Positions 38,066 through 47,462 of a stretch of DNA of 64,000 nucleotides are shown here, piece after piece. A model generated the notes under the pieces. That model saw only the letters and a list, made by a program, of their open reading frames with translations, searched no databases and was not told where the DNA came from. Position numbers and translations under genes: made by a program. The DNA lies in NCBI GenBank assembly GCA_051884615.1, contig JBJEVT010000018.1, forward strand, positions 1 through 64,000, in the 5' to 3' direction. This DNA comes from UBA1724 sp051884615. Its GTDB lineage: Bacteria; Verrucomicrobiota; Lentisphaeria; Oligosphaerales; Oligosphaeraceae. The first letter of the stretch is position 1. Each line of letters starts with the position of its first letter.

Positions 38066-41000
38066 AAAGTCTCGCCATTGTCGTGACGCTGGGAATCCTG
38101 CTGGGATTTCCCGCCTGGGGCGCGGAGAACCTCCGGGTCTGGTTCGACGGCACGCAGACCGGACTCTTCGAGGTTCACGAGGGCAGGGGGATCTGCCAGG
38201 GGAAGGGGGAGGGACTTTTCCTGGGCGAGGCGCCCTCCCGCCATGCCCTTGCCTGGCGGTTCCTCCTTCCCGCCGGGGGAAGCCCGGAGAATGTGGAGCT
38301 GGTCTTCTCCCCCCAGGAGTTCCTCCCCGGGGAAATCCTGGTGATGGAAGCCCGGAATCTGGGAACGGAGACTCTGCGCTTCCAAGCCCGCCTGGCCAAC
38401 TACGGCGAGGGCTTCGCCTGCGGAAACGCCTTCCGGGTGTGGGCCTCCCCCTACTCCCGGGAACTCCCCGCCGATGGCGCATGGCATCGCCTGGAATACC
38501 CGTGGGACGCCAGGACCTGGCTCCCCGGCGACCCGGAGTTCCCCACCCCGGTCGGCCCCCTCAATCGCATTGATTTCATCGCCGTGGGCGTCGCCGCCGG
38601 GGTCCCCCTCGATGTGGAGATCCGCCAGATTGCCACCCGGGATTCCGTGCCCTGCGTGCCTGTGCCTGACCCCGCCTGGAAACTTCCCCCCGTCCTCCCG
38701 GCGGGCGAGCCCCTGGAGCTCCCCGGATGCACCGTCTCCTTCCAGGGACGCACCCCCATCGAGAATCGCTGCCGGCTCCTTCTGCACCCCCTGACGGCAC
38801 CCTCGGGCCAATGCCCGGTGGAGTGCCCCCTGGAGGACGTGGAGCGGGAGGCGACGGCTTGGCGCATCCCGCCCCAGAGCGTCCCCCTCACCCCCTATCT
38901 CTTTGACGGCCGATACCAGGTCTCCCTCCTGTGCGGGGAGGGGGAGTGCGTCCTGGGGGAAGCGGAGGTGACGCAGGGGGTGTCCCCCTCGGGGCTGGCG
39001 GAGTTCCGGCGGGGCGTGTGGAAGGGCGGGCCCATGGTGTTCCAGGGGGAAACCCCGCTGCCCATGGTGATGAAAGCCACCTTCGTCCACGGCGGCGAAC
39101 ATCGGGGCCCCCGGCTCTTCTCCCGCCTGGGCGTGGACCAGTTCAGCTTCGACGCCACCGCCACGGACAATACCACCATGCTCCACTGCGCCTGCGTGAA
39201 TCCCGCCCCGGGAGTCTATGACTACCGCCAGCTGGATCAACGCGTCATGGACTATCTGGCGGTGAATCCCCATGCCTATCTTCTGCCCCGGGTCTATCTC
39301 TCCGCTCCCGCCTGGTGGCTCCAGCGCCACCCCGACGCCCAGGTGCGCTTCAGCGACAACGAGGGACATCTCTTCGTGTCCCATGCCCACTTTGGCCGCC
39401 CGCTTCCCTCCTGGTCCTCCCCCGAGTGGCGGGACTACGCCGCGGATTCCCTCCGGCGACTGGTGGACCACATCGCCCGGGCGCCCTACGCCTCCCGGAT
39501 CATGGGTCTCTTCCTGTGCAGCGGCGTCACCCAGGAATGGATGCAGTGGGGGGATTCCAGCCCCTACATGGGGGACTATTCCCCCGCCGCCCAGGGGGCG
39601 TTCCGCCAGTGGCTCCGGGAAAAATACGGGGACGACCAGGGGTTGCGCCGGGCATGGGGAGACCCGGAGGCGTCCCTGTCCACGGTCACTCTGCCCACCC
39701 GCGCCCAGCGGGAGCGGATTCTGCCCGAAAGCCTGGATCTGCGCTCGCCTCGGGATGCCGCGGACCGGAAGTGCGTGGATCATGCCCTCTGGAACGGGGA
39801 AATGACCGCCGCGACCATCGCCCAAATGTGCCGGGCGGTGAAGGAGGCATCCCAGGGACGCCTCCTCGCCGGCGCATTCTATGGCTATCTCCTGGAGCTC
39901 TGCGGCTCCCAGCGCCTGGTGAACAGCGGACATCTGGGATTCGGACAACTCCTGGATTGCCCCGATGTGGATTTCCTCGCCGCCCCCACCGGATACTGCT
40001 TCCGCGAGCCCGGCGGCGCCGGCATCCCCTACCAAATGTCCCCCACAGCCTCCCTGAGACTCCATGACAAGTTCTGGTGGGTGGAGATGGATGTGCGGAC
40101 CGCCGCCACCAACGCCCCTCCGGGATACGCCGGAAAAGGCGGGAATGTGGAGGAGGACATCCTCCAGCAGGACAAGGAGGCCATCCATTCCCTCTGCTCC
40201 GGCTACGCCCAATGGTGGCTGGATGTGGGATACTTGAACTTCGAGGACGAAACTCTCCAGAACCACCTGGCACGGCTGGTTCCCCTGCTGAAGGAGGGAA
40301 TGCTCCAATGGGACCGCACCAGCCGCGCCCAAATCGCCATGGTGCTTCAGGAAGAGGCGTACGCCTGGGGACGCCTCCCCAATGCCATGATGGTGGACGG
40401 CACCACCTACCAGCTCTCCTTCCTGGAACGCCTGGGCGCCCCTGTGGAATACTACAGCGCCCGGGATCTGGGGCGCCTCCCCGACCGCATCCGGCTGGTG
40501 ATTCTGCCCCAACTGCTCCTGGATGCTCCGGAAATTCGCCAAGCCCTGGAGACGCTGCGCGGGCAGGGGCGGGTCATCGTGACCTATCACTTCCCCGGTC
40601 TCCTGGCGGGCGAGGAGGCGCAGCCGGCAGAGAGCGAACTGTCCGGCATCCCCGTCCGGCTGGCGTTTCGGCGGGAGGAGGGGACGCCCCGGCGGGTTGC
40701 CGACGGCTGGCTCTTCGGTCCCCAGGATCAGGGACGCTCCCTGAAGATGAGCTATTGGGCGCCCCGGAAAAACGCCCTGGCGCCCGTGCCTGTGGTGAGG
40801 GAGGAGCTCCTCTCCGCGGATTGCCGGGTGATCGCCCGATACGATGACGGCACCGCCGCCGGCGCCATCCGGAAAGGGAGGGATTCCTGGGATGTCTATC
40901 TGGCGCTCCCCTATGTGGACCGCGCCTTCTATGAGGCGACCGCCCGTCTGGCCGGCGTCCATCGCTATCTGGATACCCCGGACCAGGTGTGGGCCACCGC

Positions 41001-41187
41001 CGAACTCCTGGGCGTCTCCGTGGACCAGGCAGGCGAGCGATGCCTTCGGCTGCCTCCCCCCTATCCCGAAAGCCTCTGGGATCCCATGACCGGGGAACGC
41101 TTCCCCGTGAACCGGCAGGGCGAGGCCATCGTCCCCTTCGCCCGGGGCGCCACCCGGCTCCTGGTCCGGGAATCCACCTCCCCATAG
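38062..41187 (+). CDS. Secreted GH42-like glycoside hydrolase
   Basis: A 1041-residue protein with a signal peptide (MKSLAIVVTLGILLGFPAWG). Residues about 20-210 look like a carbohydrate-binding or beta-sandwich domain; then an accessory region; then a GH42-like TIM barrel (about 320-720) with FSFDATATDN, a candidate acid/base Glu492 in GVTQEWMQWG, and AFRQWLREKYGDDQGLRRAW, a stretch typical of beta-galactosidase GH42. A trimerisation-like domain (about 790-900, LPQLLLDAPEIRQALETL) follows. Substrate unknown; a beta-galactoside or related glycoside is likely. It overlaps rmuC by four bases, so the operon joins sugar release with the mutarotase at its start. Confidence 0.75.
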   Translation: MKSLAIVVTLGILLGFPAWGAENLRVWFDGTQTGLFEVHEGRGICQGKGEGLFLGEAPSRHALAWRFLLPAGGSPENVELVFSPQEFLPGEILVMEARNLGTETLRFQARLANYGEGFACGNAFRVWASPYSRELPADGAWHRLEYPWDARTWLPGDPEFPTPVGPLNRIDFIAVGVAAGVPLDVEIRQIATRDSVPCVPVPDPAWKLPPVLPAGEPLELPGCTVSFQGRTPIENRCRLLLHPLTAPSGQCPVECPLEDVEREATAWRIPPQSVPLTPYLFDGRYQVSLLCGEGECVLGEAEVTQGVSPSGLAEFRRGVWKGGPMVFQGETPLPMVMKATFVHGGEHRGPRLFSRLGVDQFSFDATATDNTTMLHCACVNPAPGVYDYRQLDQRVMDYLAVNPHAYLLPRVYLSAPAWWLQRHPDAQVRFSDNEGHLFVSHAHFGRPLPSWSSPEWRDYAADSLRRLVDHIARAPYASRIMGLFLCSGVTQEWMQWGDSSPYMGDYSPAAQGAFRQWLREKYGDDQGLRRAWGDPEASLSTVTLPTRAQRERILPESLDLRSPRDAADRKCVDHALWNGEMTAATIAQMCRAVKEASQGRLLAGAFYGYLLELCGSQRLVNSGHLGFGQLLDCPDVDFLAAPTGYCFREPGGAGIPYQMSPTASLRLHDKFWWVEMDVRTAATNAPPGYAGKGGNVEEDILQQDKEAIHSLCSGYAQWWLDVGYLNFEDETLQNHLARLVPLLKEGMLQWDRTSRAQIAMVLQEEAYAWGRLPNAMMVDGTTYQLSFLERLGAPVEYYSARDLGRLPDRIRLVILPQLLLDAPEIRQALETLRGQGRVIVTYHFPGLLAGEEAQPAESELSGIPVRLAFRREEGTPRRVADGWLFGPQDQGRSLKMSYWAPRKNALAPVPVVREELLSADCRVIARYDDGTAAGAIRKGRDSWDVYLALPYVDRAFYEATARLAGVHRYLDTPDQVWATAELLGVSVDQAGERCLRLPPPYPESLWDPMTGERFPVNRQGEAIVPFARGATRLLVRESTSP

Positions 41188-41353
41188 CGCTCTGGGCGGC
41201 AAAAGGGGGGATGCCGGGAAAATCCTGGAATCAGCCCGGGAGGCGGGACACAGACGACAGGAACCGCACCGTTGTATTCATTTATCTATCTGCGCCGCAA
41301 TAACTTACGATATATTCCACGAGCCAAGGCTCCCTGCCCGCCCTGCCGACGTA

Positions 41354-41387
41354 GCCGCAAATGTCGGGCAATGTCAGGATTTGCGGC
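41354..41387. repeat. Inverted repeat between convergent genes
   Basis: A perfect 9-bp inverted repeat gccgcaaat / atttgcggc with a 16-base loop lies between the converging GH42-like and glycosyltransferase genes. It lacks a good T run, so it may or may not be a terminator. Confidence 0.5.
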
Positions 41388-41454
41388 GTTATGGGGAGCG
41401 TTCCTTCCCCTGCTTGCGTGTATTCCCCGGACCGCGGTGGCGGCGTCTGCGGCT

Positions 41455-42303
41455 TTATCCCCGTTTGCCCAGGAGGCGACGGAAGAGTTGGCGCAGGGGC
41501 CAGGTGAAGCGACGGAGCCATCCCCACCCCCAATATTTCCGGGCGGTGAGGAGAAAGCTCTTTCGGTAGAGGAGATAGATTTTCCAGGAGGAGAGGGCTT
41601 TCCGGATGGTGGCGCTCCCCCAGTGGATCACCCGGGCATGGGGCAGATAGACCGTGGACAACCCCATGCGCCGTAGGCGTTCTCCCAGGGCGGGTTCCTC
41701 GAAGAAGAGGAAATAGTCGGCGTCAAAGCCCCCCGCCTGGAAGAAGGCGTCGGCGCGCACCAGCATGAAGCATCCCCGCACCCCGTAGCACTCCCGGGCA
41801 TCGCCCCCGAAGGGGGAAGCCGTGGGGGGGAAGGCGGGGGAGCGTTCGTCCCCCAGATCGGCGGCGGTGTTCCAGGGGGACTGGGGGAAGTCGTCCAATC
41901 CCCGCACATCCGGTCCGGCGACGCCCCATTCCGGATGGGCGTCCAGGGCGTCGAGGAGGGTCTCCAGGCGATGGTCCCGGGGGATTTGAATATCGTCGTT
42001 GGCGATGAGGAGATATTCCAGGGAAGGGAAACGGCGGCGCAATTCCTCCGCTCCCCAGTTGTTTCCCCGGGAATATCCCAGGTTTTCCTGGCTGGAGAGG
42101 AAGAGGGTCTCCTGGGGGAGCCCCGTCTCCAGGGCTTGCCGGGTTTCCGGCAGCGACGCCACCTCCACCACGCAGGCCACCCAGGGGAAGGGGAGCCGGG
42201 GCAGTTCCTCCCGGACGAAGGCGCAGGTGCGCTGGGGGGAGCGGTAGCTCACCACCACCACGCCCACCCGGGGAGCCTGGGATGCCGCACACCCTGCCGT
42301 CAT
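41455..42303 (-). CDS. Family 2 glycosyltransferase
   Basis: A 282-residue cytoplasmic or membrane-attached GT-A transferase. It shows VGVVVVSYRSPQ at the start, LGYSRGNNWGAEE, the NDD of LLIANDDIQIP where the nucleotide sugar and metal bind, and RGCFMLVRADAFFQAGGFDADYFLFFEE, as in rhamnosyltransferase-like (WbbL) GT2 enzymes. Donor and acceptor are unknown; cell-surface glycan synthesis is likely. The start at 42303 was chosen over 42339 because the latter lies inside typA. Confidence 0.85.
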   Translation of the reverse strand: MTAGCAASQAPRVGVVVVSYRSPQRTCAFVREELPRLPFPWVACVVEVASLPETRQALETGLPQETLFLSSQENLGYSRGNNWGAEELRRRFPSLEYLLIANDDIQIPRDHRLETLLDALDAHPEWGVAGPDVRGLDDFPQSPWNTAADLGDERSPAFPPTASPFGGDARECYGVRGCFMLVRADAFFQAGGFDADYFLFFEEPALGERLRRMGLSTVYLPHARVIHWGSATIRKALSSWKIYLLYRKSFLLTARKYWGWGWLRRFTWPLRQLFRRLLGKRG

Positions 42304-42311
42304 GCCGCCGG

Positions 42312-44120
42312 TCAGTTGTCTCCCCCGCTCCAGCCCCACTTCTTCAGGGCTTTCTTCCGCAGGCGGATGTTCTTGGGAGTCACCTCCATCAGCTCGTCAT
42401 CGTTGATGAAGCTGATGCAGTCCTCCAGACTCATTTGGACGGGAGGAGTCAGGATGATGTTCTCGTCGGAGCCCGCCGCCCGCACGTTGGTCAGCTTCTT
42501 GGCTTTCCCGGGATTCACCAGCATGTCTCCCTCCCGGGCATTCTCCCCGATGATCTCCCCGGCGTAGATTTTCACGTTGGGCCCCAGGAAGAGGCGTCCC
42601 CGCTCCTGGAGATTGAAGAGGGCGTAGGGGACGGTTTCGCAGGCGCACATGGCGACCATGGCGCCGTGCTGGCGGTAGACGATCTCCCCGGCGTAGGGCT
42701 CGTAGCCGCTGAAGAGGTAGTTCATCACGCCCAGGCCCTTGGTGTCCGTCATGAACTCGGAGCGGTAGCCCAGAAGTCCCCGGGTGGGAATCAGGTAGAC
42801 GATGCGCGCCATTCCGTTCTCCGTCTCCATGGACTGGATGCGGCCCTTGCGCAGCCCCAGCTTCTCCATGACGGGCCCCACATAGTTCTGGTCCACGTCC
42901 ACCGTCAATTCCTCGAAGGGCTCCAGCTTCTCCCCGTTGGGGCCGGTCTGGAAAATCACCACGGGGCGGGTGCATTCCATTTCATAGCCCTCCCGGCGCA
43001 TCTGCTCGATGAGCACGGAGAGATGGAGTTCGCCCCGTCCGGAGACCGTGAAGCCCTGGCCCACGCCCAGGGGCACCACCTGCAAGGCCACATCCGACAT
43101 GGTCTCCCGCCGGAGACGCTCCTCCAGATGGCTGCTGGTGACATAGGTGCCCTCCTGTCCGGAGAAGGGGGAGCCGTTGGGCAGGAAGTTCATGGAGATG
43201 GTGGGGGGATCGATGGGCATGGGCGGCAGGGGAATGGGATTCTCCGGGGAGGTGTAGGTGCACCCCACCGTGACGTCATTCATGCCGGCGATGCCCACGA
43301 TGTCTCCGCAGGATGCCTCGTTGACCTGATATTTCTTGTTGGACTCGAAGCGGAAGATCTGGGTGATGCGGGCGGGCTTCAGGGTGCCATCCCGCATGGC
43401 GACCACCGTGGCCTGATTGATGTCGATCTTGCCGCTGGTGATCTTGCCGATGCCGATTCTGCCCAGATAGGGGGAGTAGTCCAGGGTGGAGATCAGGACC
43501 TGGAGGGGACCGTCGGGGGAGCCCTGGGGCGCGGGGATGTCCTTCACGATGTGCTCGCACAGGGCGGTGAGGTCCTTCCGCTCGTCATCCAGATTGTCCA
43601 CGGACCAGCCATCCCTGCCGGAGGCGTAGACCACGGGGAAATCCAGGAGTTCATCCGGCGCGTTCAGGCGCACGAAGAGGTCGAAGACCTGGTCCACCGC
43701 CCAGTAGGGCCGTGCGGCGGGCTTGTCGATCTTGTTGATGACCACCACGATGGGCAGAGAAAGGGAGAGGGCTTTCTTCAGCACGAAGAAGGTCTGGGGC
43801 ATGGGCCCCTCCTGGGCGTCCACCAGCAGCAGGGCGCCATCCGCCATCTTCAGCACCCGCTCCACCTGACCGCCGAAATCCGCGTGTCCGGGAGTGTCGA
43901 TGATGTTGATGGTGTAGTCCTTGTAGGCGAAGGAACCGTTCTTGCTGGTGATGGTGATGCCCCGCTCCCGCTCAATGGCGTTGGAGTCCATCAGACACTC
44001 CTGGACCTTCTGGTTGTCCCGGAACATTCCGCTGAACTTGAACAACTGGTCCACCAGCGTGGTCTTGCCATGGTCCACGTGGGCAATGATGGCAATGTTG
44101 CGAATCTTCGATTGGTCCAT
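42312..44120 (-). CDS. typA: Translational GTPase TypA/BipA
   Basis: A 602-residue ribosome-binding GTPase. Motifs: G1 AHVDHGKTT, G2 RGITI, G3 DTPGHADF, G4 NKID, followed by EF-G-like domains and the BipA C-terminal domain. It helps ribosome assembly and stress or cold adaptation. The start at 44120 (MDQSKIRNIAIIAHVDHG) matches the family; upstream in-frame codons do not. The glycosyltransferase follows after eight bases and may be co-transcribed. Confidence 0.96.
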   Translation of the reverse strand: MDQSKIRNIAIIAHVDHGKTTLVDQLFKFSGMFRDNQKVQECLMDSNAIERERGITITSKNGSFAYKDYTINIIDTPGHADFGGQVERVLKMADGALLLVDAQEGPMPQTFFVLKKALSLSLPIVVVINKIDKPAARPYWAVDQVFDLFVRLNAPDELLDFPVVYASGRDGWSVDNLDDERKDLTALCEHIVKDIPAPQGSPDGPLQVLISTLDYSPYLGRIGIGKITSGKIDINQATVVAMRDGTLKPARITQIFRFESNKKYQVNEASCGDIVGIAGMNDVTVGCTYTSPENPIPLPPMPIDPPTISMNFLPNGSPFSGQEGTYVTSSHLEERLRRETMSDVALQVVPLGVGQGFTVSGRGELHLSVLIEQMRREGYEMECTRPVVIFQTGPNGEKLEPFEELTVDVDQNYVGPVMEKLGLRKGRIQSMETENGMARIVYLIPTRGLLGYRSEFMTDTKGLGVMNYLFSGYEPYAGEIVYRQHGAMVAMCACETVPYALFNLQERGRLFLGPNVKIYAGEIIGENAREGDMLVNPGKAKKLTNVRAAGSDENIILTPPVQMSLEDCISFINDDELMEVTPKNIRLRKKALKKWGWSGGDN

Positions 44121-44297
44121 GAGTCTTGGAGCCGGATAAAAACGGGAAAAACAAACCCCCGGCCGCGCAATCCCCCGGACAAATACTGCGCGGGGAACCA
44201 CCGGAAAACAGGGGAAAACCGTGACGGCGGTTAAGATAATCTGTGCCGGGGAATTTGTCGCCAATTGACGGGAGTTGACGCCTTGTTCCCGGCTCCC

Positions 44298-45257
44298 CTA
44301 CTTCTCCTGGAAAATCCCCATTTTCCGGAAGCGTTCGTAACGGGTGTCCTTCACCCGGGAGGGGGACTTTTTCCAGAGGGGTTTCAGCACCCTCACCAGG
44401 GCGGCCTTGAGGATGGCGGCGGCGGCGCCGGGGTTGCAGTGGGCGCCTCCCAGGGGTTCCGGGACGATTTCGTCGATGACGTTCAGTTTCAGGAGGTCGT
44501 CGGCGGTGAGTTTCAGGGCCTTGGCGGCGTCGGCGGTGCGATTTTCGTCCCGCCAGAGGATGGCGGCGCAGCCCTCCGGGGTGATGACGGAGTAGTAGGC
44601 GTTCGCCAGCATCAGGACCTTGTTTCCCACGGCGAGTCCCAGGGCGCCGCCGGAGCCGCCCTCGCCGGTGATGACGCAGACCACGGGTACGGTCAGCCGG
44701 AACATTTCCCGGAGATTCACGGCGATGGCTTCTCCGATATGGCGTTCGCCGCCGGAGATTCCGGGGAATGCTCCGGGCGTGTCCACCAGGGTCACGATGG
44801 GGCAGCGGGCCTTTTCCGCCAATTTCATCAGGCGCAGCGCCTTCCGGTAGCCTTCCGGCTCGGGGCATCCGAAGTGGTTCTGGAGATACTGTTCCAGATT
44901 ATGGCCTTTTCGGGTGAAGATGACCATGACGGGGCGGGTGCCCAGCATGGCGAAGCCGCCGCCCACGGCCCAGTCGTCCCCGTATCGCCGGTCTCCATGG
45001 AGTTCCATGAAATCGGAGAAGATCATCCGGCAGAAATACTGGGGATGGGGGCGCAGGGGGTGGCGGGCCAGGCGCACCTTCTGCCAGGGGGTGAGGGTCT
45101 TTTGGAAGAGCTCCTCCACCTGCTGGATGTTCTGGAGCAGGGTATGCAGTTCGCCGTCGATATGGAGGCGGTTCTGCTGGGCGTGGCGCTGGAGGGCCTC
45201 CGCCCGGTGCACCAGCTCCAGAAGGGGCTCGGCGAAATCCAGATTTCCTTCTGCCAT
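44298..45257 (-). CDS. accA: Acetyl-CoA carboxylase carboxyltransferase subunit alpha
   Basis: A 319-residue subunit of the carboxyltransferase that moves CO2 from biotin to acetyl-CoA, making malonyl-CoA for fatty acids. It has the family LHGDRRYGDDWAVGGGFA, VDTPGAFPG, ITGEGGSGGALG and YYSVITPEGCAAILW motifs and normal length. The partner accD is not in the window. It lies six bases after the L,D-transpeptidase gene. Confidence 0.96.
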   Translation of the reverse strand: MAEGNLDFAEPLLELVHRAEALQRHAQQNRLHIDGELHTLLQNIQQVEELFQKTLTPWQKVRLARHPLRPHPQYFCRMIFSDFMELHGDRRYGDDWAVGGGFAMLGTRPVMVIFTRKGHNLEQYLQNHFGCPEPEGYRKALRLMKLAEKARCPIVTLVDTPGAFPGISGGERHIGEAIAVNLREMFRLTVPVVCVITGEGGSGGALGLAVGNKVLMLANAYYSVITPEGCAAILWRDENRTADAAKALKLTADDLLKLNVIDEIVPEPLGGAHCNPGAAAAILKAALVRVLKPLWKKSPSRVKDTRYERFRKMGIFQEK

Positions 45258-45263
45258 GGCGCG

Positions 45264-46265
45264 CTATTCCTCGATGGAGACCCGCACCGGGGGCGTGCTG
45301 CCGCCGGGCATGGGAATGAAATCAAAGAGTTCCTCCACCTCCTCGTTTCGCATCCGGATGCAACCCGCGGAGCAGCTGGTGCCCACCGTGTCCGGCTCCG
45401 TGGTGCCATGGATGCCATAGCCCTCCAGGCTGGGATCGGTCCCCTCCGCGGGCGTCAGCTTCAGCCAGCGGGTCCCCAGCACATTCTCCGGGTCTCCGGC
45501 GGCGATGAAGCGCCCGGGGGGCGTCCAGGCCGGATCCGTCAGTTTGTCCGTGACGAGGAAGCGTCCGGAGGGGGTGCGGTTCTCCTTGCCGATGCCCACG
45601 GTCCAGACCCGGTACAATTCGCCGTCCAGATAGAGCAGCAGGAGGAAATGCTGTTTGGAGACCCGGATGGACCAGGTGCCCTGGATGTAGCTCAGGGTCT
45701 GGCTGGGCCGGATCACCGGGTCCCGTCCGTCCTCCCGGTGCAGGCTTTCATTGCAGCGGATCAATGCCCCCACGCTGGTGTAGTGGCGGGAGGCGATGCG
45801 GGCCAGGGAATCCCCCCGCACCACCCGGTAGAAGCCCTTTTCCTGGGCCGGCGCGGAGGAGTTCATCAGGCGCTTGTCCGCATCGTCGATGATTTCCACA
45901 CCCCTGCGCCAAACGGGGTCGAACTCCGTCACTCCCTCCATCTTGATGACCTGGCGCGCCAGCTTCCGGGCGGCCTCCAGCATCCCCTGGTCCAGCTGCT
46001 TCCGGGCGGCGGCAAGACGCTCCTCCGCTCCGGGAACGGGCGGGGGCGGGGGCACCAGGCCCAGGGCCTGCTCCTGCCGGACCAGCCTGATGGAGGGATC
46101 CACGGGAACAGGCATCTCTTTGGGGGGCTCGGTCGCCGCCACTTCGGGCTGTTCCGGCGCGGGGGCGGGCGCGGCGGTGCGGCAGGAGCGCAGCACCAAT
46201 CCCGCCAGGCCCAGGCAGACCACGACGAGGATGAGAATCAGGGGATATTTGATATACCAGTACAT
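45264..46265 (-). CDS. LysM plus L,D-transpeptidase (YkuD) cell-wall protein
   Basis: A 333-residue envelope protein. An N-terminal membrane helix (about 7-27, LILILVVVCLGLAGLVL) is followed by a Pro/Ala-rich linker and helical region, a LysM domain (YRVVRGDSLARIASRHY, about 145-185) that binds peptidoglycan, and a YkuD domain with GYGIHGT and the catalytic Cys in TSCSAGCIRMRNEEV. Such enzymes form 3-3 crosslinks or attach proteins to peptidoglycan. The start at 46265 was chosen for the membrane helix; upstream in-frame codons are low-complexity. Confidence 0.88.
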   Translation of the reverse strand: MYWYIKYPLILILVVVCLGLAGLVLRSCRTAAPAPAPEQPEVAATEPPKEMPVPVDPSIRLVRQEQALGLVPPPPPVPGAEERLAAARKQLDQGMLEAARKLARQVIKMEGVTEFDPVWRRGVEIIDDADKRLMNSSAPAQEKGFYRVVRGDSLARIASRHYTSVGALIRCNESLHREDGRDPVIRPSQTLSYIQGTWSIRVSKQHFLLLLYLDGELYRVWTVGIGKENRTPSGRFLVTDKLTDPAWTPPGRFIAAGDPENVLGTRWLKLTPAEGTDPSLEGYGIHGTTEPDTVGTSCSAGCIRMRNEEVEELFDFIPMPGGSTPPVRVSIEE

Positions 46266-46487
46266 GGAGGGGGGAGGGAGGAAAGGGAAGGGGGCGTTCC
46301 TCCCCGGGCAGGGAGGGGAGGGGAGGGGAGGTCCCGGGGAAGCGACCGCCGCGGGACTCTTCAAACGGGGTTAATATACCCCGGAAAGATGGGTTTCCTA
46401 AAGGGGAAATCCTCCGGGAAAGCTTTTCCCCATGGAATGTGGTAAGAATTTGATTCCGTGTATGTTAGGAATGCATGGCGCAGGAGG

Positions 46488-47462
46488 TCACCGGGGCGTG
46501 GCCTCCTCCAGGAACGCCCGCACCAGGGCCGCGGCCTCCTCCGGCTCCCCCCGGGGAATCCAGTGGATGGGATGCCCCTCCCGCTCCAGCTTCCGGAACC
46601 AGATGTCCTGCCGTTTGGCGAAGCGCCGGATCTGGGTGACCAGCTGCTCCCGCATCTCCGGGTAGGTCAGCTGTCCCGCCAGGTAGCGGCCCACATAGCG
46701 GTATTCCAGGCCGAACCACTCCAGCTGCTCCGGGGCGATTCCCCGCTGCCGGAGTCCCTGCACCTCCTGGACCAGTCCCGCCTCCAGGCGGGCGTCCAGC
46801 CGTTGGAGGATTCGCTCCCGGACTTCCGCGCGGGAGAAGAGGGGAGCCAGAAGGAGGGTGCGCCGCAAGGGGGAGACGGGATGGAGGGATTCGCCGCTCC
46901 GGGCGATTTCCAGGGCGCGGATGATGCGGCGTCTCTGGGTGAGGTCCGTGCGTGCCAGGAGGGCGGGGGACGCCTCCTGGCGCAGGCGCGCCAGGAGTTC
47001 CTCCTCGGGCAAGTCCTCCAGCTGGCGCCGGTATTCCTCGTCCGGCGGCCCGCCCGCCATCTCGTATCCCTCCAGCAATGCGGCCAGATACAGGGGCGTC
47101 CCCCCGCACAGCACGGGCAGACGGCCCCGGCTCCGGATGCCCTGGAGGGCGAGACGGGCGGCCTCCCCGTACCGATGCAAATCGTAGCGCTCCCCCGGCT
47201 CCACCAAATCCAGCAGATGGACGGGCACCCGGGACGCCCCCTCCCCGTATTCCTCCAAATCCTTCCCCGTCCCCAAGTCCATCCCCCGGTAGACCTGGCG
47301 GGAATCCACGCTGACAATCTCCCCCTGGAAACGCCGGGCAAGCTCCACCGCCAGACGGGTCTTTCCCGTGGCGGTGGGACCCGTCACCACCACTACCGGC
47401 TGCCGTGCCACATCCTCGTAGGCGGGGACGCTGTCCGGCGAGGCCACCTCGCCCTCCCTCAT
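46488..47462 (-). CDS. miaA: tRNA dimethylallyltransferase
   Basis: A 324-residue enzyme that adds dimethylallyl to A37 of tRNAs reading U-starting codons. It has the P-loop GPTATGKT (28-35), DSRQVYRGMDLGTGK, the LCGGTPLYLAALLEG region and the C-terminal RRFAKRQDIWFRK. The start at 47462 overlaps the YbbR gene stop by four bases (ATGA), so it is read as the last gene of folP-cdaA-cdaR-miaA. Confidence 0.95.
   Translation of the reverse strand: MREGEVASPDSVPAYEDVARQPVVVVTGPTATGKTRLAVELARRFQGEIVSVDSRQVYRGMDLGTGKDLEEYGEGASRVPVHLLDLVEPGERYDLHRYGEAARLALQGIRSRGRLPVLCGGTPLYLAALLEGYEMAGGPPDEEYRRQLEDLPEEELLARLRQEASPALLARTDLTQRRRIIRALEIARSGESLHPVSPLRRTLLLAPLFSRAEVRERILQRLDARLEAGLVQEVQGLRQRGIAPEQLEWFGLEYRYVGRYLAGQLTYPEMREQLVTQIRRFAKRQDIWFRKLEREGHPIHWIPRGEPEEAAALVRAFLEEATPR

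Noticed and set aside
41354..41387. Transposon end or attachment site.
   Set aside because: Only a 9-bp inverted repeat, no target duplication, no transposase or integrase nearby.
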